DNA of 64,000 bases from Chitinophaga sancti (GTDB lineage: Bacteria > Bacteroidota > Bacteroidia > Chitinophagales > Chitinophagaceae). The notes under the pieces are model-generated. The model had not been told where the DNA came from. It saw only the letters and a list, made by a program, of their open reading frames with translations, and did no database searches. The position numbers and the translations under genes are program-made. Location of the stretch: assembly GCF_034087045.1 (NCBI RefSeq), contig NZ_CP139247.1, positions 7,528,001-7,592,000 on the forward strand. Direction: 5' to 3'. Shown one piece after another: positions 18,446 to 28,205 of this stretch (its first letter is position 1; the number at the start of each line of letters is the position of its first letter).

Positions 18446-18983
18446 TATACTATGAGGATGCTAAGACTGCCTTCGTCCTTCTCCTTATCTTCGATCTCTC
18501 TCGATGCGGATACCTCCTCGTATTACCTTTTCTTAACGCATAGCAAGGTGGTAATACAAACCTTGGATGCCTGGATTATTTCTTATTCGGTAAATCCTTA
18601 AAAAAAACCGACTTCCGTTCGGAGACGTTAGGCTCTCCTGTGTTCCCGTATTACCCCTGTCTGCCTTTGATATGTTCTCAGACACCGGTCGAATCGCCCC
18701 TGCTCGTCAATAACGCAGGTTTGATGTTGCCTTAGCTTTTCGAACAGCTAAAGCTTCAACATCGTGGACAGTTTCGAGGCTATGGTAGCATACCTTCAGC
18801 AGTCACTGTCTACGCTTCGCGCCATCATCTCTGATGACTACGCAAGACTCGCTTCCGGTGGTGGACTAGACCTTGTCGGGCAGGATTGGGCACCTGCCGG
18901 GTAATTTCGAGGCGTTTCATCTATAAATTCCCGCCTCACGGACTTTGCACAACGCAATCGAACTTTGTCCCCTCGCAGCCCGC

Positions 18984-19023
18984 TAAACCCGACTTATTGA
19001 GAGTAATCTCAGAGAGTCGGGTT
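18984..19023. terminator. Terminator hairpin adjoining the intron 5' end
   Basis: AAACCCGACT, then a 20-nt loop that itself pairs (GAGAGTAATCTC), then AGTCGGGTTT followed by CTTCTTTTTTT. Confidence 0.7.
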
Positions 19024-19600
19024 TCTTCTTTTTTTGAAACGCCCATCAGGTCTGCGACGAAGGCGAACATTCTATTCATTTTTAAAGTTCGAGGTTTATT
19101 TGTTTTCTTGTTATAATAGATTCCTTCAGGAAATATTCTGAATTGTAATCTTTTGCTTTTCTACATAATTGCTGGAAGCCCACATAGAGGCAGGTTCTGT
19201 GACACAAATAGTAGCTAATTGAATGTATTTTCAAGGTTCGAGGTGTAAATAATGGTTAATTGCAGATGTTCTAACAATTCTACTTTTTCCAGGCTAAACT
19301 TATGCGCAGAATTCTCGTACAACTATTCATTTTTTCTTCAATAAATCGCTCGTCCAGATTTTCTATTTTTTGTTCAAGTCCTGTTAAAATGATATAGAAC
19401 TGTACTACTTTAGGATCGTCTGATGATGAATACCATTCTCACTCACGTTTAAGACACCATTTTCACCTTCACACCTACCCCAGGCAGAACTAGCGGCTGA
19501 TGAATCAGTGATTAAGAAACTAGCAGAGGCTGTATTCATCAAGGCGCTTACCACTTTTTGTTGCTCATACAATTTTATCAACAAAAACGATAAAAGAATC
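19024..19600. other. Intergenic stretch, mostly empty
   Basis: No intact gene. On the minus strand about 45 open codons at 19285-19425 (SSDDPKVVQFYIILTGLEQ, then ENLDERFIEEK) look protein-like but have no start and end in TAG; probably a remnant of an unknown gene. Confidence 0.4.
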
Positions 19601-19606
19601 CAACAT

Positions 19607-19641
19607 TTTGCAACAATGCTTCATTTTATTCTTTATCTTTA
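19607..19641 (+). promoter_or_regulatory. Candidate promoter of the lanthipeptide precursor gene
   Basis: TTTG at 19607-19610 and TATCTTTA at 19634-19641 (near TAnnTTTG) with 23 bp between them. The first element lies within TTTTGCAACA, which also resembles half of the 21-bp palindromes at 28065 and 28206. Confidence 0.35.
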
Positions 19642-19707
19642 TTATGATTGCAATCAGGGAAATCCGACGCCCGTTAAATGTTGGTGTTAATCATTAAAAT
19701 TTATTTT

Positions 19708-19893
19708 ATGAACCTTAAAAATGATCAAAACTTCAAACTCAGTATTGATGAGTTAAAAATTGAAAGTTTCGTTACGAGCCTCGAAAACGAAATGAATATG
19801 CGCCTGTTTGGTGGATTTGGAAGTGAAGAACATCCAACCCATACAGAACAAACAGATGATGAACATCATTTCTGTACTACTATAATTTGCTAA
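19708..19893 (+). CDS. lanA: Class I lanthipeptide precursor (pinensin-like)
   Basis: 61 residues from ATG 19708. The leader has FKLSIDELKIESF, comparable to the F-x-L-D type recognition box of class I leaders, and ends in a double-glycine-like LFGG site. That suits the C39 peptidase of the exporter encoded at 25408. The predicted 25-residue core begins FGSEEHPTHTEQ and ends FCTTIIC, with one Ser, five Thr and two Cys; at most two (methyl)lanthionine rings plus several dehydro residues can form. The core also holds four His and six Asp/Glu. An ATG at 19678 is in frame but adds an unrelated hydrophobic stretch. It converges on the modification genes. The mature structure cannot be read from sequence. 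Confidence 0.85.
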   Translation: MNLKNDQNFKLSIDELKIESFVTSLENEMNMRLFGGFGSEEHPTHTEQTDDEHHFCTTIIC

Positions 19894-19923
19894 TATAGCA
19901 CAGTGTGCTGTTGCAGGCACACG

Positions 19924-19949
19924 CAGGATGATACTTCAGTATCATCCTG
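19924..19949. terminator. Bidirectional terminator between lanA and the LanC-like gene
   Basis: CAGGATGATACT, TC, AGTATCATCCTG. The right arm overlaps the stop codon of the leftward LanC-like gene (19942). Confidence 0.7.
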
Positions 19950-21855
19950 TTTGTCGTTGGTGCCTGGTCAGGAAACCTGCCATTACCAACTCTTTAATTC
20001 GCGCAATGATGAGTTCTTCGATCTTCTCTTTCTTTTCATTGACAAAATATTGTGATCGCCAGTTATATAGTAATGTTTCAACATCAACAGGCCTTCGACA
20101 TGACTCGAGTAACAATGCAGCAATATTGGAAACCTTAACTTGCAGGAGACCTGTTTCCAAACAATAAATAACATATTGATCATTTCCATACCCGTCTGCT
20201 ATAACATCAATATGCGAAACCGTTACAAGTGTTTGTTGTAACCACTCTGATACCGTAAAACGTAAACTCTCATGAATGAATTCTTTTAGTATTAAGCTGG
20301 TCTGACGAAACCTTAGTGAGCCGTTAAACTGAAGCCATAAATGGGCTATTTGCTGTTCCCGTTTGAACATAATTGATAGTGCTGATGCAGGTTCCTCCTC
20401 AGCATTCAATATATATTCATGCAAATGCCGTTCTACTGAATGAAAATCATCGGACAAGGTTATTATTTTTTCATACGATCTGTAATCCTGAACAGTAATC
20501 TGCTGCAAAGTATTTTCAAAATATTTAGAGAAAACTGTTTTTTTAACAGCATAAATACTGTAATCATTTAATTGCCCGGTAGTATCTGGCATAGAAGGAA
20601 ATAGAATCGAATCTGTTTCATGAATTTTAAGACATCCCAACATCCAATACCCTACACCGGCAAGCCCGCTAAATAAACCAGGATCCGTAATTCTCTGTTG
20701 GAGCTTGCTGTTATAGTTGTGCTGTATTTTATAATATTCAATCGCCGCAATGGCAATTGCACACGATTTTTCATGCAGGGAAGGCTCCTGTAATATAATT
20801 GCACCCTGTTGAAATAATACGGCAATACCTCCATAGCCACTGCAAAGGCTGTAATCTATATGCTGTTGTCTCGTAAAATATGACCAGCTATATTTCATTG
20901 CATCCTGAGCTTGTTCTGCATACTTACTGTTTCCCGTATTTTTAAATGCCGATAACCGGGAGATTCCACACCCTGCAGCACCATGTGCCCAGGAGCTTAT
21001 GCCACTCATGCTGGGTTGAAAAGCGGTTAATGGCCACTGAAGTAATTGCTTATCAAACTGTTGATGGATGGTTTTCATGCGGTCAGTCCCTACTCTAAGG
21101 TCCATCCAGTTTTCAGTCTCCTGATCAAAATAACTCATTTCATAGGATAAAGCCTGCTCTGCAAGATAATGTAACCCTGGCGCGTCAAAATATTTTCCAA
21201 CCTCCATAAGTACAAACGCAATACCTGAAGCACCATGTGAAAAGCCGGTAAGACTATCAAAGCTATTTTTATACAAATCCCATCTAAATCCAGTTTGGGC
21301 AATACAGGTATTACTGATCAGTTGCCGGATAAGTGTATGTATGGTCTCCAGCAATTCGTTGTTTTTACAGCTGGCATATAAATGGCAAATTGCCAGAAGG
21401 TTTCCGGAACGGCCACTTAAAAGGTCATTTGACATACTATTGAATAAATCCTGGCGATAGGCTTTTTCAAGCCGTACAGCCGTTTTAATGTAAATATTAT
21501 CTCCTGTCACCTTATACAACTGAACACACAGATACAAAATACCCACAGCTCCACCATAAAAAGTATAGTATTTGGGAGTTAAGACATCCTGATGTTGTAA
21601 TAATCTATCGGCTGCACTTACAGATAATGCGAGATACCGTGGATCAGGGTGGTATTGATATAGGGAAAGAAAAAAATTGATGATACCGGCACTTCCGTTA
21701 AACAGGTCTATGCTCTCACCTTCCTGTCTTTTAGCATCAGGAGCTGGTGTTATCCAAAAAGAACCACTGGCATCCTGCTGCGCTAACGAAATTAGTTCTT
21801 CGGCAATCCGAAAGACTTCACCGGCTATTATTTGCTGATCAGCAGACATTTTCAT
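19942..21855 (-). CDS. lanC: LanC-like lanthionine cyclase with C-terminal extension
   Basis: 637 residues. Residues about 1-410 form the LanC alpha/alpha-barrel with repeated G-x-x-G signatures (FNGSAGIINF, YGGAVGILYL, SGRSGNLLAI, FSHGASGIAF, SWAHGAAGCG, LCSGYGGIAV, FSGLAGVGYW). NisC binds zinc with Cys, Cys, His; here the first position is Ala (SWAHG, about 290), the second Cys is kept (LCSG, about 338) and the His is Ser (339). His207 of FSHG corresponds to the catalytic His. Residues about 430-637 have no recognised motif and end in a PqqD-like or winged-helix-looking helical part. Expected role: Cys addition to dehydrated Thr/Ser. It overlaps the elimination-domain gene by 17 bp, so both are coupled. 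Confidence 0.85.
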   Translation of the reverse strand: MKMSADQQIIAGEVFRIAEELISLAQQDASGSFWITPAPDAKRQEGESIDLFNGSAGIINFFLSLYQYHPDPRYLALSVSAADRLLQHQDVLTPKYYTFYGGAVGILYLCVQLYKVTGDNIYIKTAVRLEKAYRQDLFNSMSNDLLSGRSGNLLAICHLYASCKNNELLETIHTLIRQLISNTCIAQTGFRWDLYKNSFDSLTGFSHGASGIAFVLMEVGKYFDAPGLHYLAEQALSYEMSYFDQETENWMDLRVGTDRMKTIHQQFDKQLLQWPLTAFQPSMSGISSWAHGAAGCGISRLSAFKNTGNSKYAEQAQDAMKYSWSYFTRQQHIDYSLCSGYGGIAVLFQQGAIILQEPSLHEKSCAIAIAAIEYYKIQHNYNSKLQQRITDPGLFSGLAGVGYWMLGCLKIHETDSILFPSMPDTTGQLNDYSIYAVKKTVFSKYFENTLQQITVQDYRSYEKIITLSDDFHSVERHLHEYILNAEEEPASALSIMFKREQQIAHLWLQFNGSLRFRQTSLILKEFIHESLRFTVSEWLQQTLVTVSHIDVIADGYGNDQYVIYCLETGLLQVKVSNIAALLLESCRRPVDVETLLYNWRSQYFVNEKKEKIEELIIARIKELVMAGFLTRHQRQTG

Positions 21856-22693
21856 AAACGTATTGTAAACAGCGATAGATAATGTAAATGCACCAGGGTT
21901 CTTCTTTATTGGAAATGCCCAACCTATTATGAGTCATGTGCAGTAAACTTCTAATAGCGAAATAAAACTGCGGATCCGTAATGCCGGCTTTGGTGTATTT
22001 GTTAAGTACGAAACGATTTTCAAGAGCAAATTTCTGCAAATTTGCAGGAGCAGAACCTGCCTCCAATGATTGCCATAATGCCTGGGCATTTCTATTAAGA
22101 GATGCTGACTGTTTCCCATATAGTTCATTCATGTGTTCCAATAAGGATGCCAACGAAGCATTTTTCATATTAAGGGTCAAAACCCCTAACCATGCTTCGA
22201 TAAACTGTTCACAAATTTTTTGTACAGTGAAAATATCAGCATCAAGCGCATAAAAAAAAGCTACATGCATTTGAAACGCAGCTGCTAGCGCTGCAGAAGT
22301 GTGCCACCGTGATTGTGATAACATAGAATCCAGGCAATAACCGGATGATAGAAAAAATTGTCTCTCAGCCAGCATAATTGTAGACTCATTACCATATCGG
22401 GAGATTTCGGGTAAGTAAGGAATAAATTCAAGTTTGTAACTATTCTGCATTAAAACATTCTGCTGATACCAATCCTGTTCCAGCATCATTTTTACAGCTG
22501 GAAAATAGGTGGCAGGTGTTTGTAACCTGAATCTTATATGTGCCCCATCTTCGCCATATCTTATAAAAAAATAAGGTACTAATGGATGCAGCTGTGGTTC
22601 TAACTTTTCAACAAACGGCTTTATAAACCCACATAACCATTCCTCCGCAGAACCGGTATAAAAAATATGCGCGGATAACCATGTATACTGCAT
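21839..22693 (-). CDS. lanB: LanB elimination-domain protein (thiopeptide-type biosynthesis domain)
   Basis: 284 residues matching the SpaB C-terminal/thiopeptide-type domain: WLSAHIFYTGSAEEWL at the start, FFIRYGEDGAHIRFRL, and the C-terminal ALENRFVLNKYTKAGI then HMTHNRLGI. In class I dehydratases this domain removes glutamate from glutamylated Ser/Thr. In nisin-type LanB it is fused to the glutamylation domain; here it is a separate protein, as known for split LanB systems including Chitinophaga pinensins. It lies 22 bp downstream of the glutamylation gene. Confidence 0.88.
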   Translation of the reverse strand: MQYTWLSAHIFYTGSAEEWLCGFIKPFVEKLEPQLHPLVPYFFIRYGEDGAHIRFRLQTPATYFPAVKMMLEQDWYQQNVLMQNSYKLEFIPYLPEISRYGNESTIMLAERQFFLSSGYCLDSMLSQSRWHTSAALAAAFQMHVAFFYALDADIFTVQKICEQFIEAWLGVLTLNMKNASLASLLEHMNELYGKQSASLNRNAQALWQSLEAGSAPANLQKFALENRFVLNKYTKAGITDPQFYFAIRSLLHMTHNRLGISNKEEPWCIYIIYRCLQYVYENVC

Positions 22694-22715
22694 ATGCTTG
22701 ACGTATTAATTATAA

Positions 22716-25379
22716 TTAAAACTGATACCAATGAACAAGACATTCAGTTACAGTAGGCTGATCTTTGTGACTTTCCAGATAATTAATATGAGGTAGCATT
22801 TCTTCCATATAAATTATCCCGGAGCGTGAAATCATTTTTTTAAATACGTTTATCAGCAAAGGATTAGCAAAATGTATATATTGAGGTTTATGGTCATCAC
22901 GCATGGGTTTTGATTTTTTTTCACCAACTGGTATGTAAGGCGATTGCAAATAAAGAAATACATGCGCCGGAATGCAGACCTCAATTCTCCATTTATTTAA
23001 CCGCACAAACCAGGCAGCTTCCGTCTCTGTCTTTTGTTGAATGGGAATTTTATCACAGGGCACCACCCATCCGGCCCTACGCATGATCACATCATTGTCA
23101 AATACAATCCGTGGTTTTCTGATAATTTCAACATTGTACAGGGCACCTGGGGGGTGAATCATTTTATCAAGCCATACATTGAAATGCCTCATTAAAATGC
23201 GATATTCATTATTGAAATGAGCCAGTAACTGGTAAAAGTTTGACCTTCTGTAAAAGGACTCAAGGCTAAGATCAAATGTAAATACTCTCTTTTCCCATTT
23301 AGTATGCCATAGAAACAATGAATCATCCCTTATGTCAAATCTTACCTCCAGATCTTTTAAATAAACTTGTCGATTAGCAGGATAATTGTTGTGACCACCA
23401 GGTACCCGCAGTTCCCATGGCAGTAAAGGAGGATGCATATTAGCATTAAAACCAGATCCATCACTTAGTTCCATCAGCACATGATCCTTGTAGAGCGCCT
23501 GATTCCATTCGTTAAACTGATTGTTAATCTGATCATCAAACAGATCAACAAAGCGACCAGCTACCTTACCCATACCGGGCAGAAAATGATTAATAACTCC
23601 TTTGAGACCATTATCGTCATCAAAAAACTGCACAAACATTGCCATTGATCCTTTCCGGGGAATGTCAGGTTTCATTTTATCAGTCAGGTTCACTAAAACA
23701 ACGTCTCCATTTTCATTCTTATCAATCTCAATATTCAGGCGATCTAATAATAACTGCTGAATGCTGTCAGGAAATTCTTGCCTGAAATCAGGTATATTTT
23801 GTTGATGAACCACTTTTTTTTCATAAAAGAAATAAGCATGATAAAAACTGGTCACCGGAATAGCCGCATCATTTTTATAATGTTTCAAAAAGAAATTTCG
23901 CATACGATCTCTTTCAGGTTGTAAGGGATCGGCCAGTGCCAGTATATTTCCCAGTGCATGTACTTTGCATGTAAAATTTTGAAACGCTGTAAGGGGGATT
24001 TGCAGTTTATTGGTTACGGAACTATCTTCAAAAAAAATGCCTGATGGTAAAAATGGTTTGGCTATCAATGGAGGCAATTCAAATTGACCGGATTTTAATT
24101 GCGAGATATATGCCAGTCGTCGTTCTTTTGCCTGTTGTTCATCTTCCTGGCTAATTCCTTCCTGCGCCAGCAATCCCTCAACTGTCGTGTTTAATAAAGA
24201 GGCCCCCTGTTGTAATAAATGATAACGCTGGGATGCATCAGCGTTATTATAGCCATGCCGGCTCTCCCTTAATTGCAATAAAGATGAATGCAAAAGATTT
24301 GCAGCGGGATATTGGATAGGTTGTGATTCAAAAAACTGGCATAATTGCCTGTCCCATTCCGGATGTATACCTGAGGTTCCAGTACCTGCTTCCAGAAAGC
24401 CGGCAGCTATCAGCTTCAACAAATAGGATTTTGTTTGCTGCAGATTGTACCCGGAAATCTGGGACAATTGTCCGGTAAGTAAACCAAGCGAAATATCCTG
24501 CCGCTCTTTGAAAAAATCAAGTAGCCATGCTATCACGACTGAAACGGGCATAGTCTGAAAAGATTCGATATTAGAAACGTTTACCAGAAATTGAACCTTA
24601 TCATTTTTTAACTCGATGGAGTTGTTTAAACTAATCAGCAATAGATCGCATAATACGGGATGATGCAGCATCAACGAACGTATGAACCCATAAAGGTTAT
24701 TATTTAGTCTGGTATTGCTGATTATATTTCCCGGTGCCTGAATTCGCAATTCAGGCATATTTTCATTCATCTCTGCTATCCCTGTACTCGTAAATGTGCT
24801 GAATGGTGATGTTTTAAAGGCCATTCTGGTTAGGTACAGCAAAAGACCGTATTCATTTTTAAATTCTTTATGACGAAATGCGGCTGTATCTTTCTTTTGA
24901 AATGAGGGGATCTGTTCATATAAAGATTGACTTGATAAAACCAATCCTTTTTTCAATAACTCATCATCTGCCAATTGCTGCAAATTTCGACGGTGTTGTT
25001 GAACCGACTTTTGGTAATGCTCCTCCCAGGAATCTGTAAGCTCACATAACCTATTATGATAATGGCTGTATTTCTCAAGTTGGACTATCAGCATGTGCGA
25101 AAATGCCTGCGCATCAATAATCGTCTTATTAATATCTTTCTTATTATTTTGAATATCTCTTTTTAATTTGATAAGCCGTTTTCGAACTTCATCACTATGT
25201 TGTTTGGAAATTTCCTGATACAAAGTGTCACATAAAATTTCACGAAGTGTAGAAAGTCTATCTGTTATATTTTGATAAACAACTATAAATCGCGATAATC
25301 CATGTAATTCCAGCTTTTTAAAGCTGCGATGATGCAGAGAGGCATATCGCATAAAAACAAAAGGGAAAGGTTTAAACAT
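22716..25379 (-). CDS. lanB: LanB glutamylation-domain dehydratase (tRNA-Glu dependent)
   Basis: 887 residues of the lantibiotic dehydratase N-terminal family: RKRLIKLKRDIQ region, YLTRMAFKTSPFSTFTSTGIAEM (the typical FxTSPFSxF box), and a C-terminal half with VLMELSDGSGFNANMHPPLLPWEL and RPGAL-type loops. Family role: transfers glutamate from glutamyl-tRNA to Ser/Thr of the precursor core; elimination is done by the next gene's product. Length is normal for a split N-terminal domain. No signal peptide; cytoplasmic, probably membrane-associated with the exporter. Confidence 0.9.
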   Translation of the reverse strand: MFKPFPFVFMRYASLHHRSFKKLELHGLSRFIVVYQNITDRLSTLREILCDTLYQEISKQHSDEVRKRLIKLKRDIQNNKKDINKTIIDAQAFSHMLIVQLEKYSHYHNRLCELTDSWEEHYQKSVQQHRRNLQQLADDELLKKGLVLSSQSLYEQIPSFQKKDTAAFRHKEFKNEYGLLLYLTRMAFKTSPFSTFTSTGIAEMNENMPELRIQAPGNIISNTRLNNNLYGFIRSLMLHHPVLCDLLLISLNNSIELKNDKVQFLVNVSNIESFQTMPVSVVIAWLLDFFKERQDISLGLLTGQLSQISGYNLQQTKSYLLKLIAAGFLEAGTGTSGIHPEWDRQLCQFFESQPIQYPAANLLHSSLLQLRESRHGYNNADASQRYHLLQQGASLLNTTVEGLLAQEGISQEDEQQAKERRLAYISQLKSGQFELPPLIAKPFLPSGIFFEDSSVTNKLQIPLTAFQNFTCKVHALGNILALADPLQPERDRMRNFFLKHYKNDAAIPVTSFYHAYFFYEKKVVHQQNIPDFRQEFPDSIQQLLLDRLNIEIDKNENGDVVLVNLTDKMKPDIPRKGSMAMFVQFFDDDNGLKGVINHFLPGMGKVAGRFVDLFDDQINNQFNEWNQALYKDHVLMELSDGSGFNANMHPPLLPWELRVPGGHNNYPANRQVYLKDLEVRFDIRDDSLFLWHTKWEKRVFTFDLSLESFYRRSNFYQLLAHFNNEYRILMRHFNVWLDKMIHPPGALYNVEIIRKPRIVFDNDVIMRRAGWVVPCDKIPIQQKTETEAAWFVRLNKWRIEVCIPAHVFLYLQSPYIPVGEKKSKPMRDDHKPQYIHFANPLLINVFKKMISRSGIIYMEEMLPHINYLESHKDQPTVTECLVHWYQF

Positions 25380-25407
25380 AGCATTAATTTAGGCGTACAT
25401 CGGTATA

Positions 25408-27612
25408 TTATTTACCAAGTTCCAACTGATTTTTAATCAGATGATAATACGCACCTGCTTTTGCAATAAGGGTTTCATGGTTACCAGATTCCACTACATT
25501 TCCTTTATCTAAAACCACAATCTGATCAGCATTCCGCACAGTACTTAAGCGGTGTGCAACAACTATGACTGTTTTACCCGGAAAAAATAGATTCAGGTTA
25601 TCAACAATGGCTTTTTCATTGTGTGCATCCAATGAATTGGTAGCCTCGTCTAAGAAGATAAATGAGGGATTCTTATAGATGAGGCGTGCTATGAGCAAAC
25701 GTTGTATCTGTCCTTCACTAAGCCCCAATCCATCACGACCAATAATAGTTTCATACCCGAATGGCAATGAGGTGAAAAAATCGTGTATATTAGCTAACCG
25801 ACAGGCTTCATATAACCGGATTGGATCTTTCTGGTCTACACCAGTGTAAACATTGTTAGCTACTGTATCCATAAAAACATATCCATCCTGCATAACTACA
25901 CCACAATGGCGACGCCACCATTTTGCATTTACGTCTTTCAACACAGTGTCACCCAGCAGAATTTGTCCTTCAACCGGATTATAAAATTTGAGTAACAATT
26001 TTAACAAAGTAGTTTTACCACTTCCACTCATACCAACTATTGCCGTTATCTTTCCGGCAGGCAGCGTCAGCTGAATATTTTTCAGTACAAAAGGAGCACT
26101 CCGCAAACCATATTGAAAACTTATATTATCCAGCTGAATATTAGCATGAGCTATCTGCACTGGCATCAGCTCTAATGCGGTGTGATTGTCTTCTTCCGGT
26201 TCCCTGTTTACCTCATCCATTCTTTGCAAACTAAAAAGTGCATTTTGGGAGGTTCGCATAAATTCGGCCAGTTGTAATACCGGCATGTTCAACTGACCAC
26301 ACATGTAGGTGACAGCCAGCATACTACCCATTGTCATATCACCTTTTATTACCAGCATAGCTGCCAAGCCGGTGATTAACACGTTTTTCATTTCATTAAT
26401 AAAAGAGCCTGTACCCTGCATCCATTGGTCCAGGCGTAAACTTCTTAATTTCAGAGAAATACTTTCTTGTTGTAAAGCCTGCCATTGCATTTTTTTCTCC
26501 TGTTCACTCCCTGTAAGTTTTATCTCCTGCATGGCAGAAAATATTTCCAGCAGGATTTTCTGGCTGGCTGACATTATTCTAAATTTTTCCTGATCAATCA
26601 TGTGTCGTTTACTTTTAAATGAACCGGCCCACCATAAACCAACTATACTACTACTCATAAATAGTAGAAAAATCCAGGGATTATAGTAAAACAGGACTCC
26701 TCCAAGCACAATTAATGTGATTAATGACATAAGTAGCGTGACTACCCAGTTAGTCAAAAAATCCTCTATACGCATATTATCGTTTACCCGCTGCATATTA
26801 TCCGTGGAATTGCGGTTGTCAAAAAAAGATAAAGGAAGGCTTGTAAGTTTAAAAAGAAATACCTCCAATAATTGAAGGCTAATAGTAGCTCCTATTCTGT
26901 ACAACCAGCGTGCACGAATAAAATCGCTGAACATCCGGCCCAAAAACAACATCAATTGCCCCATACATATCATCCAGACGATTGAGAGATTGCTGTTTTT
27001 AATCCCCTTGTCAAAAACTGATTGTGTTAAAAGCGGAATGATTAAAGAACAGATACTGGCAATCAGGACTGTAATTACCACGGGGATGAATTGAGCGCGT
27101 TTCGCATGCAAATAAGGCCATAATGACCATAGTGTAGTACGACCTTCTTCAATAACCTGCTTTTCATAAAATTCCTGTTGGGGCTCCATGAATAATGCTC
27201 TTCCCCGAAGTGAAGAGCGATCTGCTATCCAGTGAGCTTCAAACAGGTCTCTTCCATACCGAATAGGTTTACCAATAGCCGGATCTGCCACAACTGCGTA
27301 GGAGTCATTGATATCAGATAGCACTACAAAATGTTGTTTATCCCAATGCAATATGCATGGTGTAGGTGCTTTCTCTATCAATAAGCTTAATGGTAATTCG
27401 CTTGAAAAAGTTTTAAAGCCAATCTCCTTCGCGGCCTCTATAATACCAGCTACCGAAACACCCTGTCTTGTAATCTTACACAGTCGCCGCAAATGCTGCA
27501 ATGGATAAGATTTGCCATAGTATTCAGCAATCATTTTAAGACAGGTTGGACCACAATCCATAGCATCGGATTGCTTGTAAACAGACAAAGGTTTTCTATT
27601 CGTAAAGAACAT
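25408..27612 (-). CDS. lanT: Peptidase-containing ABC transporter (LanT/PCAT type)
   Basis: 734 residues. C39 peptidase domain (about 1-140) with the Cys of MDCGPTCL (20), His of KQHFVVL (94) and Asp of VVADPA (110). Membrane domain about 165-450 with five or six spans. ABC domain with Walker A GMSGSGKTT, signature LSEGQIQR, Walker B FIFLDEAT and H-loop VVAHRL. It removes the leader after the double-Gly-type site and exports the modified peptide across the inner membrane. First gene of the leftward biosynthetic operon. No HlyD or OMF partner is encoded nearby. Confidence 0.95.
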   Translation of the reverse strand: MFFTNRKPLSVYKQSDAMDCGPTCLKMIAEYYGKSYPLQHLRRLCKITRQGVSVAGIIEAAKEIGFKTFSSELPLSLLIEKAPTPCILHWDKQHFVVLSDINDSYAVVADPAIGKPIRYGRDLFEAHWIADRSSLRGRALFMEPQQEFYEKQVIEEGRTTLWSLWPYLHAKRAQFIPVVITVLIASICSLIIPLLTQSVFDKGIKNSNLSIVWMICMGQLMLFLGRMFSDFIRARWLYRIGATISLQLLEVFLFKLTSLPLSFFDNRNSTDNMQRVNDNMRIEDFLTNWVVTLLMSLITLIVLGGVLFYYNPWIFLLFMSSSIVGLWWAGSFKSKRHMIDQEKFRIMSASQKILLEIFSAMQEIKLTGSEQEKKMQWQALQQESISLKLRSLRLDQWMQGTGSFINEMKNVLITGLAAMLVIKGDMTMGSMLAVTYMCGQLNMPVLQLAEFMRTSQNALFSLQRMDEVNREPEEDNHTALELMPVQIAHANIQLDNISFQYGLRSAPFVLKNIQLTLPAGKITAIVGMSGSGKTTLLKLLLKFYNPVEGQILLGDTVLKDVNAKWWRRHCGVVMQDGYVFMDTVANNVYTGVDQKDPIRLYEACRLANIHDFFTSLPFGYETIIGRDGLGLSEGQIQRLLIARLIYKNPSFIFLDEATNSLDAHNEKAIVDNLNLFFPGKTVIVVAHRLSTVRNADQIVVLDKGNVVESGNHETLIAKAGAYYHLIKNQLELGK

Positions 27613-27707
27613 TTAGCAATAAATTTGGGTATAACAGATGCACGAATCTGTAGTTCCGTCTTCCTGGGTTAAGACGCGATCCACTTAAAATGACATTGGC
27701 AGAAGAA

Positions 27708-28058
27708 TTAAAATATTGAAGGTGGTCCTTTGTTGGCTAAATGGCAGACAATTGGAGATACATAAAATTTATGATAACCAATAAACAGGATGGAATGTAA
27801 TACTACGGCTACATACGGATGCGATAACGCATCATCAAGAAAGATGGAATATTTATGATTACATATTGAGCAAAAGGAATTATTTGAAATACCTGTTCCT
27901 TTTAAAACTACCTTTTGTCCGGATATAGGTTTGGGAATAGCAATTTTATCATCAGCATTTGAATGATGATGCCACAGCTGTACAGGAGTTATAAAAAAAG
28001 AATACAATCCTAAAAGAACAGCCGCGATAATATGCCGGTATGGTTTGAGAGTGATCAA
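27708..28058 (-). CDS. Small membrane protein with CxxCxH motif (paralogue A)
   Basis: 116 residues, probable TTG start at 28058. One N-terminal membrane span (IIAAVLLGLYSFFITPVQLW) followed by HHH, then SFCSICNHKYS and a C-terminal NKGPPSIF. The divergently transcribed gene at 28229 is a clear paralogue sharing LLGLYxF, PVQxWHxH, CxxCxHxYS and NKGPPS. I do not recognise a named family. The His cluster and CxxCxH suggest metal or haem handling. A 21-bp palindrome lies 7 bp upstream of the start. Confidence 0.7.
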   Translation of the reverse strand: MITLKPYRHIIAAVLLGLYSFFITPVQLWHHHSNADDKIAIPKPISGQKVVLKGTGISNNSFCSICNHKYSIFLDDALSHPYVAVVLHSILFIGYHKFYVSPIVCHLANKGPPSIF

Positions 28059-28064
28059 CTAAAC

Positions 28065-28085
28065 ATTTGCAACATTATTGCAAAT
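28065..28085. promoter_or_regulatory. 21-bp palindrome, candidate Fur/Zur-type operator 1
   Basis: ATTTGCAA-N5-TTGCAAAT, perfect 8-bp arms, just upstream of paralogue A. Confidence 0.6.
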
Positions 28086-28205
28086 ATAGCATTTTGAATT
28101 AAAACTCCATCAATTGATTTCCTGATTAATGTATGTGACAACATGTACGTTCAACAAATACTTCCAGCAGATTTCAAATTTGTCAATTAGCTGTTGTAAT
28201 CATAT

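Larger units (their letters stand above)
15320..18985 (-). mobile_element. Group II intron with maturase gene, interrupted by an IS110-family element
   Basis: Read on the minus strand: 5' ribozyme domains (18985 to about 18450), a loop region now holding an IS110-type insertion, the maturase gene (16707-15401), then domain V with a GAAA tetraloop (about 15394-15362) and domain VI with a terminal CTACCCGGAAC (about 15330-15320). Both RNA ends recur in an ORF-less copy at 59826-60460, which defines the element. The 5' end abuts a terminator hairpin (18984-19023), a target choice known for bacterial class C introns. Precise ends are uncertain because no GUGYG start is obvious. Confidence 0.75.

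Noticed and set aside
19678..19707. Upstream ATG for the lanthipeptide precursor
   Set aside because: It adds a hydrophobic stretch unlike LanA leaders.
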